DNA of 12,345 bases from Actinomycetota bacterium (GTDB lineage Bacteria > Zhuqueibacterota > Zhuqueibacteria > Residuimicrobiales > Krinioviventaceae): NCBI GenBank assembly GCA_011682565.1, contig JAACEJ010000036.1, forward strand, positions 1 through 12,345. Reading direction: 5' to 3'. The stretch's first letter is position 1; each line of letters begins with the position of its first letter. Both the position numbers and the translations under genes were made by a program. Below the pieces are notes generated by a model. That model was not told the origin of the DNA and did no database searches. It was given only the letters and a program-made list of their open reading frames with translations. Below are positions 1 to 6,894 of this stretch, one piece after another.

Positions 1-3000
1 CTTTCGAATATGTTTATGGGATTGCAGGTGCGCGGCAGCGGGGGACTGGATCGGATACGTGAGGTTATCGATCAAAAAATTACATCCGAACTTGAAAATA
101 TCGACGGCATTGCCGGTGTGCAGGTATTTGGCGGCAGGCAAAAATCCATCGAGATCATTCTGGATGAGGACGCCTGTCGCGCGTATCATATTACGGCATC
201 GCAAATCCAAAGTCTCCTGGCGAAAAATCAGCAGTATAAAGCTTTTCTCGGACCGGCGTATGCAAATAACCGCCATTATTTTGTTAACCTTGTTGCGGAA
301 TACACAGATGTAAGCAATATTGGCAACATTGTTGTTAATCCGGTTGGCCCGGTTTTCCTTAAAGATGTTGCTGAAATTTACTTTGGGGTAAAAGAACAGG
401 ATTCCATCAGCCGCGTGAACGGTAAAGATGCAATTACTATTCAATTGGTCCGTGATGCCCAGGTCAACCTTATCGATCTTTCACATGCCACCCGGGATGT
501 TATTAAAAAACTGAATGAAAAACTCAAATCCGACGATGTCGAAATTGTTATTCAAAATGATTCCGCCGAACTGATTGAAAAAAATATTAATCTCATCATT
601 CATTTGGCACTAATTGGCGGACTGCTGGCTGTTGTCGTTCTGTGGTTGTTTTTGCGGAATCTGCGCTGGGTTTTTATCATCACCCTGGCAATCCCCATTT
701 CCATTTTCACGGCGTTTAATTTCTTTTATGCTTTTCATATCTCTCTCAACAGCATCACCCTCATTGGCATGGCATTGGCGATCGGCATGTTGCTGGATAA
801 TAGTGTGGTGGTGCTTGAAAATATTTATCGCCTTTTGGCTGCCGGGAAAGACAAAGACATTGCCGTCATTCAGGGGACAAATGAAGTGTGGCGTTCTGTC
901 TTTGCCGCTACGCTGACGACGATTACGGTTTTTCTGCCTTTTATTTTTGCTTCGAATTTTATCATTAAAATACTCGGCAAGCACATTGGCGTCTCTATTG
1001 TTTCCACTTTACTCGTCTCCCTTGTCGTGGCGCTGTTTCTCATTCCAATGGCAACACACTTTTTTTTGCAGCACCGTGAGCGCAAAGAACGCGTTCTCAG
1101 CTTTTCTCGTGTTTCGCATAAAAATCGTCTTATGCAGATTTATAACCTGTTTCTCAAATCAAGCATACGCTATCCGGCGCGGACTATAATTGGCGGTGTT
1201 GTCGTTTTTTTTGCCAGTCTTTTGCTTGCCATTGCCGTAAGTCTCAATGTGCCCGAAGAGGTCGAATCTAAAGAATTTAACCTTTATGTCACCATGTCGC
1301 GTGGAGCAACCCTCGACAAAACCGACGCAGTTGTTGCCGACATTGAAAAGCAATTGCAGGATCTTCCGGAAAAGCAGGATATCATCAGCAAAATTTATGA
1401 AGAAGATGCGATCATTACGATCAAGCTGCGGGACGATTATAAGAAAATCAAAGGGCGCAGCATTGCCCAGATTCAGGATGATGTTCAGAACAAGTTTGAT
1501 CGCTTTCAAGCCGCGAATGTCAGTCTGGAACAGCCGCAGTCGAGCGCCCGTTTCAGAGGCGGCCCGGGACGAAATCCCGGGGCAAATTTGGAACGAATGC
1601 TCGGCATCGGTAGCCGCTCGGAAAAGGTTGTCATTAAGGGAGGGGATTTTGCACAAATGCGAAGTTTTGCCGAGGACATTCAATCTTATCTTGAAGACCT
1701 TTCAACAATGCGTCGGGTGAATATTAATGTTTCGGACAGAAGACCGGAGATTCATCTTTATTTTAACAAACAGGTGCTCAGCGATTTTGGCATTTCACTC
1801 AATACAATCGCTTCGGAATTATTTACTTTTCAAAATGAATTTACTTCCAATACCAAATTCAAGCAGGGAACGGATGAATATGACATCGTCATTAAAGGAA
1901 AGACAAAGCGGGATAAAACCATTAATGATTTGCGGCAATTGCCTGTTCCGGATGATCATGGCGGTATTCACGATTTGGCGGATTTGAGCCGGATTGTCTA
2001 TTCCCAGGGCCTGTCCGGCATTAACAGGGTAAACCAGGAAAAGCAGATAGAAGTGAATTACCGTTTTTTATCCGAGGTGAACGATTCCAAAGAACTGCTG
2101 GAAAACGCGAGAACAGAAGTGGACGACCTTATCGCAAATCTAACCGTCCCGAGCGGCAATGCCGTCGAGGTCGTTCATAATGAAAACGATTTGAGCGAAT
2201 TTTATTTTCTCATCGGCGCTGCGTTTTTGCTCATTTATATGATTCTTGCATCAGTGTTTGAATCATTGCTTACGCCGGTGGTGATGATGTTCACGATTCC
2301 CCTGGCGGCTATCGGCTCGCTCTGGGCGCTCATTCTAACGGCAAACTCGTTGCTCAATGCAAACACCCTCATCGGCTTTTTGATTTTGCTGGGGGTTGTC
2401 GTCAACAACGGTATTATTTATATCGATTATACGCGTATTTTGCGCCGGCGCGGTTACAATCGTTCGCGCGCGCTCATTATGGCCGGGCAGGCGCGCATTC
2501 GTCCGATTTTAATCACCGCCATTACCACAATCATCGCCATGTTTCCGCTGGCCATGGGCAAAGCCGAATACGTGTCAAAAATCGGTGCACCGTTTGCCAT
2601 TACTGTTATCGGCGGATTATCGCTCAGCACTTTGTTCACGCTGGTTTTCATTCCCACTGTCTATTCAGGTTTGGAAACCGCCTTGCAATGGCTGCGGGAA
2701 TTGAACTGGAAGGTCAAAGTTATTCAGTCGGCTGCCTTTATCGCCGGTTGTTTTTTGATTTACGAAAATGTGGACAGCATTATCTGGAAGTTTGCAAATC
2801 TGTTCGTTCTTATTCTTGTTATACCGGGAATGACCTATTTTGTACTAACCAGTCTGCGGCAAGCCAAAGAAGAATTCATCGGCGCGGATAAATCCATCAT
2901 TATTAAAATTCAGCACCTGGTGAAAATATATGATGATGACGTTCGTTTTATCCGTGAGTGGAAGCGGGGAAAGGAAATTAACAGAAAAGCAGGCCTGGCA

Positions 3001-4296
3001 AAAACGTATCATTCATGGCGCGACCTTGACCAATTTGCCTGGCAAATCCCGCTACTGGCGTTTCTTGTTTATTTTGTATATTTTTATTTGTCGAGTTCTT
3101 TTTGGGTCGTCAGCCTTTCCGTTCTGGTTTACTTTTATGTGCTGTCTATATACAATCCCATCCATTCGGTATTGAAAAATAAATTCAGCAGTAATTCCCG
3201 TATGCTGCACAAAATTCGTTCGCTGCTGCTGTGGGGAATCCCTTTGCTCAACTTGGCTGTTTTTTATTTGCGCTGGCATAAAATATTAATTGTTGCTTTT
3301 ATTGGCATTTTATGGTTTCTGGGATTAGCTGTTTACAAAACTTCGAATAAAATTTTTGTCGAAAAAATAGATATTGTCAGATTAAGCGGGAGGATGGCGG
3401 GGCTGCAAAGATGGTTTTATCGCTTTGTCCAGGTTATCCCAATAATCGGGAAAAAGAAATCTCCTTTCCGCGCATTGGATGGTGTGTCGTTCGAAATCGG
3501 CAGCGGTATGTTCGGACTTTTGGGACCAAACGGTGCCGGCAAAACCACATTAATGCGCATTATTTGCGGCATTCTCGAACAAAGCCGTGGGAAGATATGG
3601 ATTAACGGCCTCGACTTGCAAGAACAACGTGAGGAGTTGCAGGGGCTCATCGGTTATCTGCCGCAAGAGTTCGGCAGTTATGAAAATATGACTGCGGGTG
3701 AGTTTCTGGAATACCAGGCGATTTTAAAAAACATTCTCGATAAAGACAAAAGAGAAACGCGGATTCGTTACGTTCTCAATGCGGTACACATGGCAGAAAA
3801 ACGCAATGATAAAATCGGTTCTTTTTCCGGGGGAATGAAACAGCGCATCGGCATTGCGCAAACGCTTTTGCATTTGCCGAGGATTCTTGTTGTCGACGAA
3901 CCGACGGCCGGCCTGGATCCCCGCGAGCGTATTCGTTTTCGCAATTTGCTGGTCGATCTAAGTCGGGAAAGAGTGGTTATTTTTTCTACACACATTATTG
4001 AGGATATTTCCAGTTCGTGTAATCGGGTTGCTGTTCTGAATCGCGGAAAAGTTCGTTATCTGGGCGAGCCGACGCATATGGCGGAACTGGCTAACAATAA
4101 AGTCTGGCAGTTTCTCGTTCCTGCTAAAGAATTTGAGATGATCCGATCAAAATTATGGATTATCCACCATATACGTGTGGATGATCGAATCCGGGTTCGC
4201 TGTCTTGCGGAAAAACAACCTGTGCCTGACGCAAAATCGGTTCGTCCGACATTGGAAGATTCTTATTTATGGTTGTTAAGAAAAAAGGATGTTTGA
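1..4296 (+). CDS. RND efflux transporter permease fused to an ABC ATPase domain (5' end outside window)
   Basis: Inner-membrane protein joining an RND (HAE1/AcrB-like) pump to an ABC ATP-binding domain. The frame is open at base 1. Alignment by eye to AcrB suggests about 130 residues are missing, including TM1. Residues below count from the ATG at 10. Porter sequence is followed by TM4 (LLDNSVVVLEN; D263, N264), a second porter half, TM10 (VVVNNGII; N799, N800) and the TM11 motif RIRPILIT. After the RND part (about 890) come two extra membrane segments (about 904-950), a strand resembling the start of an ABC domain (IKIQHLVKIY, about 965-974), four more membrane segments (about 1011-1113), then the rest of the ABC domain. 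That part has Walker A GPNGAGKTT (1172-1180), Q-loop Q1219, signature SGGMKQR (1273), Walker B ILVVDE (E1297), H-loop H1328 and a C-terminal PTLEDSYLWLL typical of ABC-2-type ATPases. All ATPase motifs look intact. Substrate unknown; drug, lipid or metabolite export is inferred from the family. The stop overlaps the permease start. Confidence 0.95.
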   Translation, partial: LSNMFMGLQVRGSGGLDRIREVIDQKITSELENIDGIAGVQVFGGRQKSIEIILDEDACRAYHITASQIQSLLAKNQQYKAFLGPAYANNRHYFVNLVAEYTDVSNIGNIVVNPVGPVFLKDVAEIYFGVKEQDSISRVNGKDAITIQLVRDAQVNLIDLSHATRDVIKKLNEKLKSDDVEIVIQNDSAELIEKNINLIIHLALIGGLLAVVVLWLFLRNLRWVFIITLAIPISIFTAFNFFYAFHISLNSITLIGMALAIGMLLDNSVVVLENIYRLLAAGKDKDIAVIQGTNEVWRSVFAATLTTITVFLPFIFASNFIIKILGKHIGVSIVSTLLVSLVVALFLIPMATHFFLQHRERKERVLSFSRVSHKNRLMQIYNLFLKSSIRYPARTIIGGVVVFFASLLLAIAVSLNVPEEVESKEFNLYVTMSRGATLDKTDAVVADIEKQLQDLPEKQDIISKIYEEDAIITIKLRDDYKKIKGRSIAQIQDDVQNKFDRFQAANVSLEQPQSSARFRGGPGRNPGANLERMLGIGSRSEKVVIKGGDFAQMRSFAEDIQSYLEDLSTMRRVNINVSDRRPEIHLYFNKQVLSDFGISLNTIASELFTFQNEFTSNTKFKQGTDEYDIVIKGKTKRDKTINDLRQLPVPDDHGGIHDLADLSRIVYSQGLSGINRVNQEKQIEVNYRFLSEVNDSKELLENARTEVDDLIANLTVPSGNAVEVVHNENDLSEFYFLIGAAFLLIYMILASVFESLLTPVVMMFTIPLAAIGSLWALILTANSLLNANTLIGFLILLGVVVNNGIIYIDYTRILRRRGYNRSRALIMAGQARIRPILITAITTIIAMFPLAMGKAEYVSKIGAPFAITVIGGLSLSTLFTLVFIPTVYSGLETALQWLRELNWKVKVIQSAAFIAGCFLIYENVDSIIWKFANLFVLILVIPGMTYFVLTSLRQAKEEFIGADKSIIIKIQHLVKIYDDDVRFIREWKRGKEINRKAGLAKTYHSWRDLDQFAWQIPLLAFLVYFVYFYLSSSFWVVSLSVLVYFYVLSIYNPIHSVLKNKFSSNSRMLHKIRSLLLWGIPLLNLAVFYLRWHKILIVAFIGILWFLGLAVYKTSNKIFVEKIDIVRLSGRMAGLQRWFYRFVQVIPIIGKKKSPFRALDGVSFEIGSGMFGLLGPNGAGKTTLMRIICGILEQSRGKIWINGLDLQEQREELQGLIGYLPQEFGSYENMTAGEFLEYQAILKNILDKDKRETRIRYVLNAVHMAEKRNDKIGSFSGGMKQRIGIAQTLLHLPRILVVDEPTAGLDPRERIRFRNLLVDLSRERVVIFSTHIIEDISSSCNRVAVLNRGKVRYLGEPTHMAELANNKVWQFLVPAKEFEMIRSKLWIIHHIRVDDRIRVRCLAEKQPVPDAKSVRPTLEDSYLWLLRKKDV

Positions 4297-4298
4297 TG
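4285..4298 (+). promoter_or_regulatory. Ribosome binding site and TGATG start-stop overlap
   Basis: AAGGA at 4285-4289 lies six bases before an ATG at 4296. That ATG shares its A with the upstream TGA stop (4294-4296). This TGATG arrangement is a classic sign of translational coupling. It decides the permease start over the in-frame upstream ATG at 4269, which lies inside the RND-ABC gene and lacks a comparable site. Confidence 0.75.
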
Positions 4299-5018
4299 GA
4301 TTATCGTGTGAAAATTAAAAACTATTCAATTTTAATCGCAAAACTGATTCACTATAATTTGAAAATAATTTTTGCGAATAAATTTTTATTCTTTCTCCTC
4401 GCCGGGGTGGCTTTTTTTCTGCTTGTCACGATCATAAATCTCTTCAATTCGGACTCGAATCCCACAGCAGCTTCAGTTTATTATTTACTTTTGGTGCCCG
4501 GCATTCTTCTCATTTTTTATCCGACAACTTTTGGTATCCAAAATGATATCGATTCGCGTATGCTGGAAGTTCTGTTCGGCATTCCGAATTATCGCTACAA
4601 AGTCTGGCTTGTGCGAATCGCTATTATGTTCCTCGTCGTTTTTGCTCTGCTTGTTATTCTTGCTTTGCTAAGCACAGTAGCTCTGACTACTTTTCCAATA
4701 ATGAGTATGGTGTTCCAACTCATGTTTCCTGTTCTCTTTTTGGGAAGTTTGGCATTTATGTTTTCAACCATTGCGCGTAACGGCTACGGAACCGCGGTGA
4801 TTATGGTGATCATTGGCGTTGCCTTTTGGATTTCCAGCGGATTTATGATGGAAAGTAAATGGAATCTTTTCCTCAATCCTTTTCAAATTCCTTCCAATGT
4901 CAACCAAGCCATCTGGCATGATGTTATCCTGAAAAACAGAATTTATCTCATTGTCGGTACAATTCTCGCAATTCTGGCGGCATTGTTAAATCTGCAAAAA
5001 AGGGAAAAGTTTGTTTAG
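4296..5018 (+). CDS. ABC-2 type transporter permease
   Basis: A 240-residue integral membrane protein and the probable membrane partner of the ABC ATPase domain encoded just upstream. After a basic amphipathic N-terminus there are six hydrophobic stretches, at about 30-49, 60-79, 104-128, 136-158, 165-183 and 215-233. The segment after the second (IQNDIDSRMLEVLFGIPNYRYKVWLVR, quoted here as IQNDIDSRM then LEVLFGIPNYR) matches the coupling region of ABC-2 exporters, where a type-specific loop precedes TM3. Length and topology fit the family. The start at 4296 is chosen because of the Shine-Dalgarno sequence and the TGATG coupling. Coupled translation suggests near-stoichiometric production with the ATPase fusion. 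Substrate cannot be read from the sequence. It is the last + strand gene before a convergent - strand cluster. Confidence 0.92.
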   Translation: MDYRVKIKNYSILIAKLIHYNLKIIFANKFLFFLLAGVAFFLLVTIINLFNSDSNPTAASVYYLLLVPGILLIFYPTTFGIQNDIDSRMLEVLFGIPNYRYKVWLVRIAIMFLVVFALLVILALLSTVALTTFPIMSMVFQLMFPVLFLGSLAFMFSTIARNGYGTAVIMVIIGVAFWISSGFMMESKWNLFLNPFQIPSNVNQAIWHDVILKNRIYLIVGTILAILAALLNLQKREKFV

Positions 5019-5153
5019 GGGACGGGACCTAGATAACACTTTTCAAATCAAATTGAATCCGGAAGAACAAAAAAGCAGGCAATACTATTTTGGGCAAAAC
5101 GATTTAATAATGAATCCACGATGTTTTGTATTTTCATGACAGGAGAATTGTCT
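5019..5153. other. Convergent intergenic region, no gene supported
   Basis: This gap lies between the permease stop and the distal edge of the cassette-like unit. No strong intrinsic terminator is visible. A 29-codon - strand frame (start ATG 5138-5136, beginning MKIQNIVDSLL) has no ribosome binding site and no recognisable similarity. The block just after the permease stop (GGGACGGGACCTAGATAAC, from 5019) resembles dispersed repeat ends seen near small transposases in other genomes. That is recollection only; no second copy occurs in this window. Confidence 0.4.
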
Positions 5154-5215
5154 GTACAACGACGCAAATCAGCCGCGCGGTTTTTTTGCGTCGGGTGATT
5201 TCGCCTTGTTAGGGC
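5154..5215 (-). other. attC-like integron recombination site
   Basis: Read on the - strand, this 62-base segment has the layout of an integron attC. The left core GCCCTAAC (5215-5208) is followed by spacer AAG and a left inner arm GCGAAATCA. That arm pairs with the right inner arm TGATTTGC (one extrahelical G on the left), then spacer GTC. An inner stem CCGACGC pairs with GCGCGG, leaving an extrahelical A on the left around an A-rich loop. The right core is GTTGTAC (5160-5154), matching GTTRRRY at six of seven positions. The bulged A in CCG-A-CGC is the same feature as one of the extrahelical bases of classical attC sites and sets the polarity in the direction of the ankyrin gene. Replacing the right core with the cassette's own 5' end (TTAGGGC) would make an exact complement of the left core, as expected of a circular cassette. 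The left core deviates from RYYYAAC at its first base. No covariance search was possible. Confidence 0.65.
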
Positions 5216-5640
5216 TTTTTTCATCTTTAGACTTGCTATCCGCCATCTTGATTGAATTAGCTCGCTCGCAATCTTCATAGAACGCATCCATCATACGTTC
5301 TTTAGCTGAAGGTCCCACAGAACCCACAGCACCATGAGATAAGAGAAGTGCGAATGTATTTCTGCAATTATTGTATTTCGCGATATCAAGCGCGGTATCG
5401 CCATCTTTGTTTTTTATATTTATATCTGCACCGTGATCAAGAAGATATTCGATTATTGCATCGTATCCGTTTTCAGATGCCACCATTAGCGCCGTTTCGC
5501 CATATTCATTTGTGACATCTGGATTTGCGCCATTGTTTATAAGAGAGCATACTAATCCGTACTCGCCTTCATATGCTGCGGTAACCAGGGCATCTGGATC
5601 GTTTATATATAATGGCTCGTCATTCATTTCCTGGCCCTAA
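5160..5640 (-). mobile_element. Putative solitary integron gene cassette carrying an ankyrin gene
   Basis: The predicted cassette is 481 bases. It starts at the T following G5641 in GTTAGGG (5641-5635), eight bases before the start codon on the - strand, and ends at the G (5160) of the attC-like site. One gene, in cassette orientation, fills nearly all of it, and its stop codon lies within the attC-like fold; both are typical of cassettes. No second attC is visible upstream, where the VTT gene ends, and no integrase is present. This would therefore be a lone attC element or the edge of a cluster lacking an integrase. The predicted empty site joins CCTTG to TTGTACAG. This is inferred from structure only. 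Confidence 0.55.
5169..5627 (-). CDS. Small ankyrin-repeat protein
   Basis: A 152-residue soluble protein with no signal peptide or membrane segment, so probably cytoplasmic. Residues about 11-100 form three ankyrin repeats, recognisable from YGETALMVASENGYDAIIEYL (quoted as YGETALMVASENGY, about 42-55) and DGDTALDIAKYNN (75-87), each ending in a GAN or GAD turn. Ankyrin repeats bind proteins; the partner is unknown. The tail (about 125-152) is rich in Lys, Ser and Pro. Its last 15 residues are translated from the attC-like site, so the tail may not be under functional selection. The ATG at 5627-5625 follows AGGG and AGGAA on the - strand. The gene lies 32 bases after the VTT gene, but its cassette-like boundaries suggest it arrived independently. 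It could be expressed from the upstream operon promoter. Confidence 0.85.
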   Translation of the reverse strand: MNDEPLYINDPDALVTAAYEGEYGLVCSLINNGANPDVTNEYGETALMVASENGYDAIIEYLLDHGADINIKNKDGDTALDIAKYNNCRNTFALLLSHGAVGSVGPSAKERMMDAFYEDCERANSIKMADSKSKDEKSPNKAKSPDAKKPRG

Positions 5641-5659
5641 CAAGGTTTATACTAAATAT

Positions 5660-6340
5660 TTACGGTCGTTCAGATTCAATAACGTCCAAAATGTTTTCCT
5701 GCTTTTGTAAAGAAGATTGTTGCAATCGTTTCTTCTTTTTCAACTTTCTTATCAGTGGCACATACAAAACAACCGTTATTGCGCCGAAGAAGGTGATTAA
5801 AAGATAATTCGGCAACTGAATGGCGCGACCCGCCAGGGCGAATAGATAAAAACGCGGGAAACGGGATGTGAGCACAGCAAGCAGATATTTCCACATGGGA
5901 TAATTGGATAGCACTACCATAAAGCGAAACGGATAAAACGGTATCGGCGAAATGCCGGCGATCCACAAAGCGGAAAAGGGGGCTTTTTTAAATAAAAGAA
6001 GTATCTTTTGAACGACTCTGCCATTTTTGAATTTTTGTACCGGCTTGAATTCAGCAAAAAAACCGAAAATAGAATAATTAAGATATTCGGTTATTACAGT
6101 TCCGATAGTTGCAACAACAGTAACGGTCAGGGGCGCGTAGAATTTGCTGTAAAAAAGAAAAACAGGTTCGTGCGGTACTATGGCAATCAAAAATTGAGAA
6201 GGGAAATTATAGAGAAAAAGTATCCACAGGCTTTTGCTTTCCCTGATGGATTTGGAACTCATCCACACGATTAACAAGAAAAGGATAATTCCAATCTCAA
6301 AGATCACAATGGCGGCGCGAACTTTGGTTTTATTTTTCAT
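5660..6340 (-). CDS. VTT-domain (DedA/YdjX-like) membrane protein
   Basis: A 226-residue inner-membrane protein. TM1 is at about 9-27. A VTT (SNARE-associated/DedA) domain follows, with its N-terminal half at about 50-95 (IVPHEPVFLF, then a Gly/Tyr-bearing segment). Its C-terminal half is at about 128-195, with the characteristic SPIPFYPFRF reentrant motif and a later R-FYLFALAGR segment. Related proteins act as lipid scramblases or transporters, including undecaprenyl-phosphate recycling for DedA members; which applies here is unknown. The C-terminus is strongly basic (KLKKKKR), consistent with a cytoplasmic end. I chose the ATG at 6340-6338. A TTG at 6361-6359, three bases after the PsiE-family stop, would add seven residues. 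Neither start has a clear Shine-Dalgarno sequence. It lies in the same orientation as, and close to, the two upstream genes, so is probably co-transcribed. Confidence 0.85.
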   Translation of the reverse strand: MKNKTKVRAAIVIFEIGIILFLLIVWMSSKSIRESKSLWILFLYNFPSQFLIAIVPHEPVFLFYSKFYAPLTVTVVATIGTVITEYLNYSIFGFFAEFKPVQKFKNGRVVQKILLLFKKAPFSALWIAGISPIPFYPFRFMVVLSNYPMWKYLLAVLTSRFPRFYLFALAGRAIQLPNYLLITFFGAITVVLYVPLIRKLKKKKRLQQSSLQKQENILDVIESERP

Positions 6341-6364
6341 TTTGTTAACATTCGGGCGCAAGGC

Positions 6365-6850
6365 TTAATCGCTGTTGGTCGGCATGTTCGGCCCATTGTC
6401 TTCTGAAACACCCGGCTGGCGGTGGTTGCCCAATTTCCCTATTGTTGAAGGCTTGAAAGTTTTTTTTATCATGTAAAAACCTGCCGAAAGGGCGAGGAGA
6501 ATTGCGGCAATGCCAAGCAGCATCTGCGGAGTCAGACTTTTGTAATCAAAGATGATGACTTTTCTTGCTACGGCGATAATGGCAACCAGAAAAACGACTT
6601 CGACATGAATTTCGTCATTCTTCAGGTAAGCCTGAACTGTTTTCAATAACTCGAGTCCGATGAGTACCAATAAGAAAAATCCAAATACTTCCAACAGTTC
6701 ATTAATATCCAAAAGAAAACGAGGCGGATGCAAGAATTGCTGAATTAAAAGCACACCAAGTTCAATTGTGGATAGTAAGATAGCCAGCATCATCATTACC
6801 AAAAGAACCAGAACGATGCCTTTCTCAAATTTGCGTATAATTTTTTCCAT
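6365..6850 (-). CDS. PsiE-family (phosphate-starvation-inducible E-like) membrane protein
   Basis: A 161-residue inner-membrane protein with four hydrophobic segments, at about 12-38, 53-70, 82-100 and 108-127. The central block, NELLEVFGFFLLVLIGLEL followed by an amphipathic stretch with YLKNDEIHVEVV and AVARKVII (about 50-100), is the recognisable PsiE-family signature. The biochemical role of PsiE is not established; in E. coli the gene responds to phosphate starvation. A hydrophilic tail (about 132-161) rich in Asn, Pro and Gly is longer than in short family members. The ATG at 6850-6848 follows a GAGA stretch, a weak ribosome binding site. It starts 44 bases after the radical SAM gene and ends just before the VTT gene, so the three probably form one transcription unit. 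Confidence 0.85.
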   Translation of the reverse strand: MEKIIRKFEKGIVLVLLVMMMLAILLSTIELGVLLIQQFLHPPRFLLDINELLEVFGFFLLVLIGLELLKTVQAYLKNDEIHVEVVFLVAIIAVARKVIIFDYKSLTPQMLLGIAAILLALSAGFYMIKKTFKPSTIGKLGNHRQPGVSEDNGPNMPTNSD

Positions 6851-6864
6851 CTTTATCTCTGCAT

Positions 6865-6891
6865 ATTATATGGTTGACATGATAGTGGCAA
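6865..6891 (-). promoter_or_regulatory. Weak candidate internal promoter upstream of the PsiE-family gene
   Basis: On the - strand, TTGCCA (6891-6886) is followed by a short 15-base spacer and a perfect TATAAT (6870-6865). A start about seven bases downstream would leave almost no leader before the ATG at 6850, so this may be chance in an AT-rich gap. Confidence 0.2.
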
Positions 6892-6894
6892 TTG

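Noticed and set aside
610..984. A 124-codon - strand frame and a 100-codon + strand frame in the same stretch
   Set aside because: Both are shadows of the RND membrane helices; the in-frame translation carries the TM4 motif.
1159..1683. A 174-codon open frame on the - strand
   Set aside because: It lies wholly antisense to the porter domain of the RND gene, whose frame has clear family motifs; its translation shows no family resemblance.
4269..4295. Earlier in-frame ATG for the permease
   Set aside because: It would add nine residues overlapping the RND-ABC gene; the ATG at 4296 has a good Shine-Dalgarno sequence and TGATG coupling.
5160..5193. Reading the stem CGACGCAAA/TTTGCGTCG as a transcription terminator for the ankyrin gene
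   Set aside because: The stop codon lies inside the loop and no uridine run follows the stem on either strand; the longer attC-like fold explains the bases better.
5634..5700. A second attC starting at CCCTAAC on the + strand
   Set aside because: No matching inner arms or GTTRRRY core follow; the bases run straight into the 3' end of the VTT gene.
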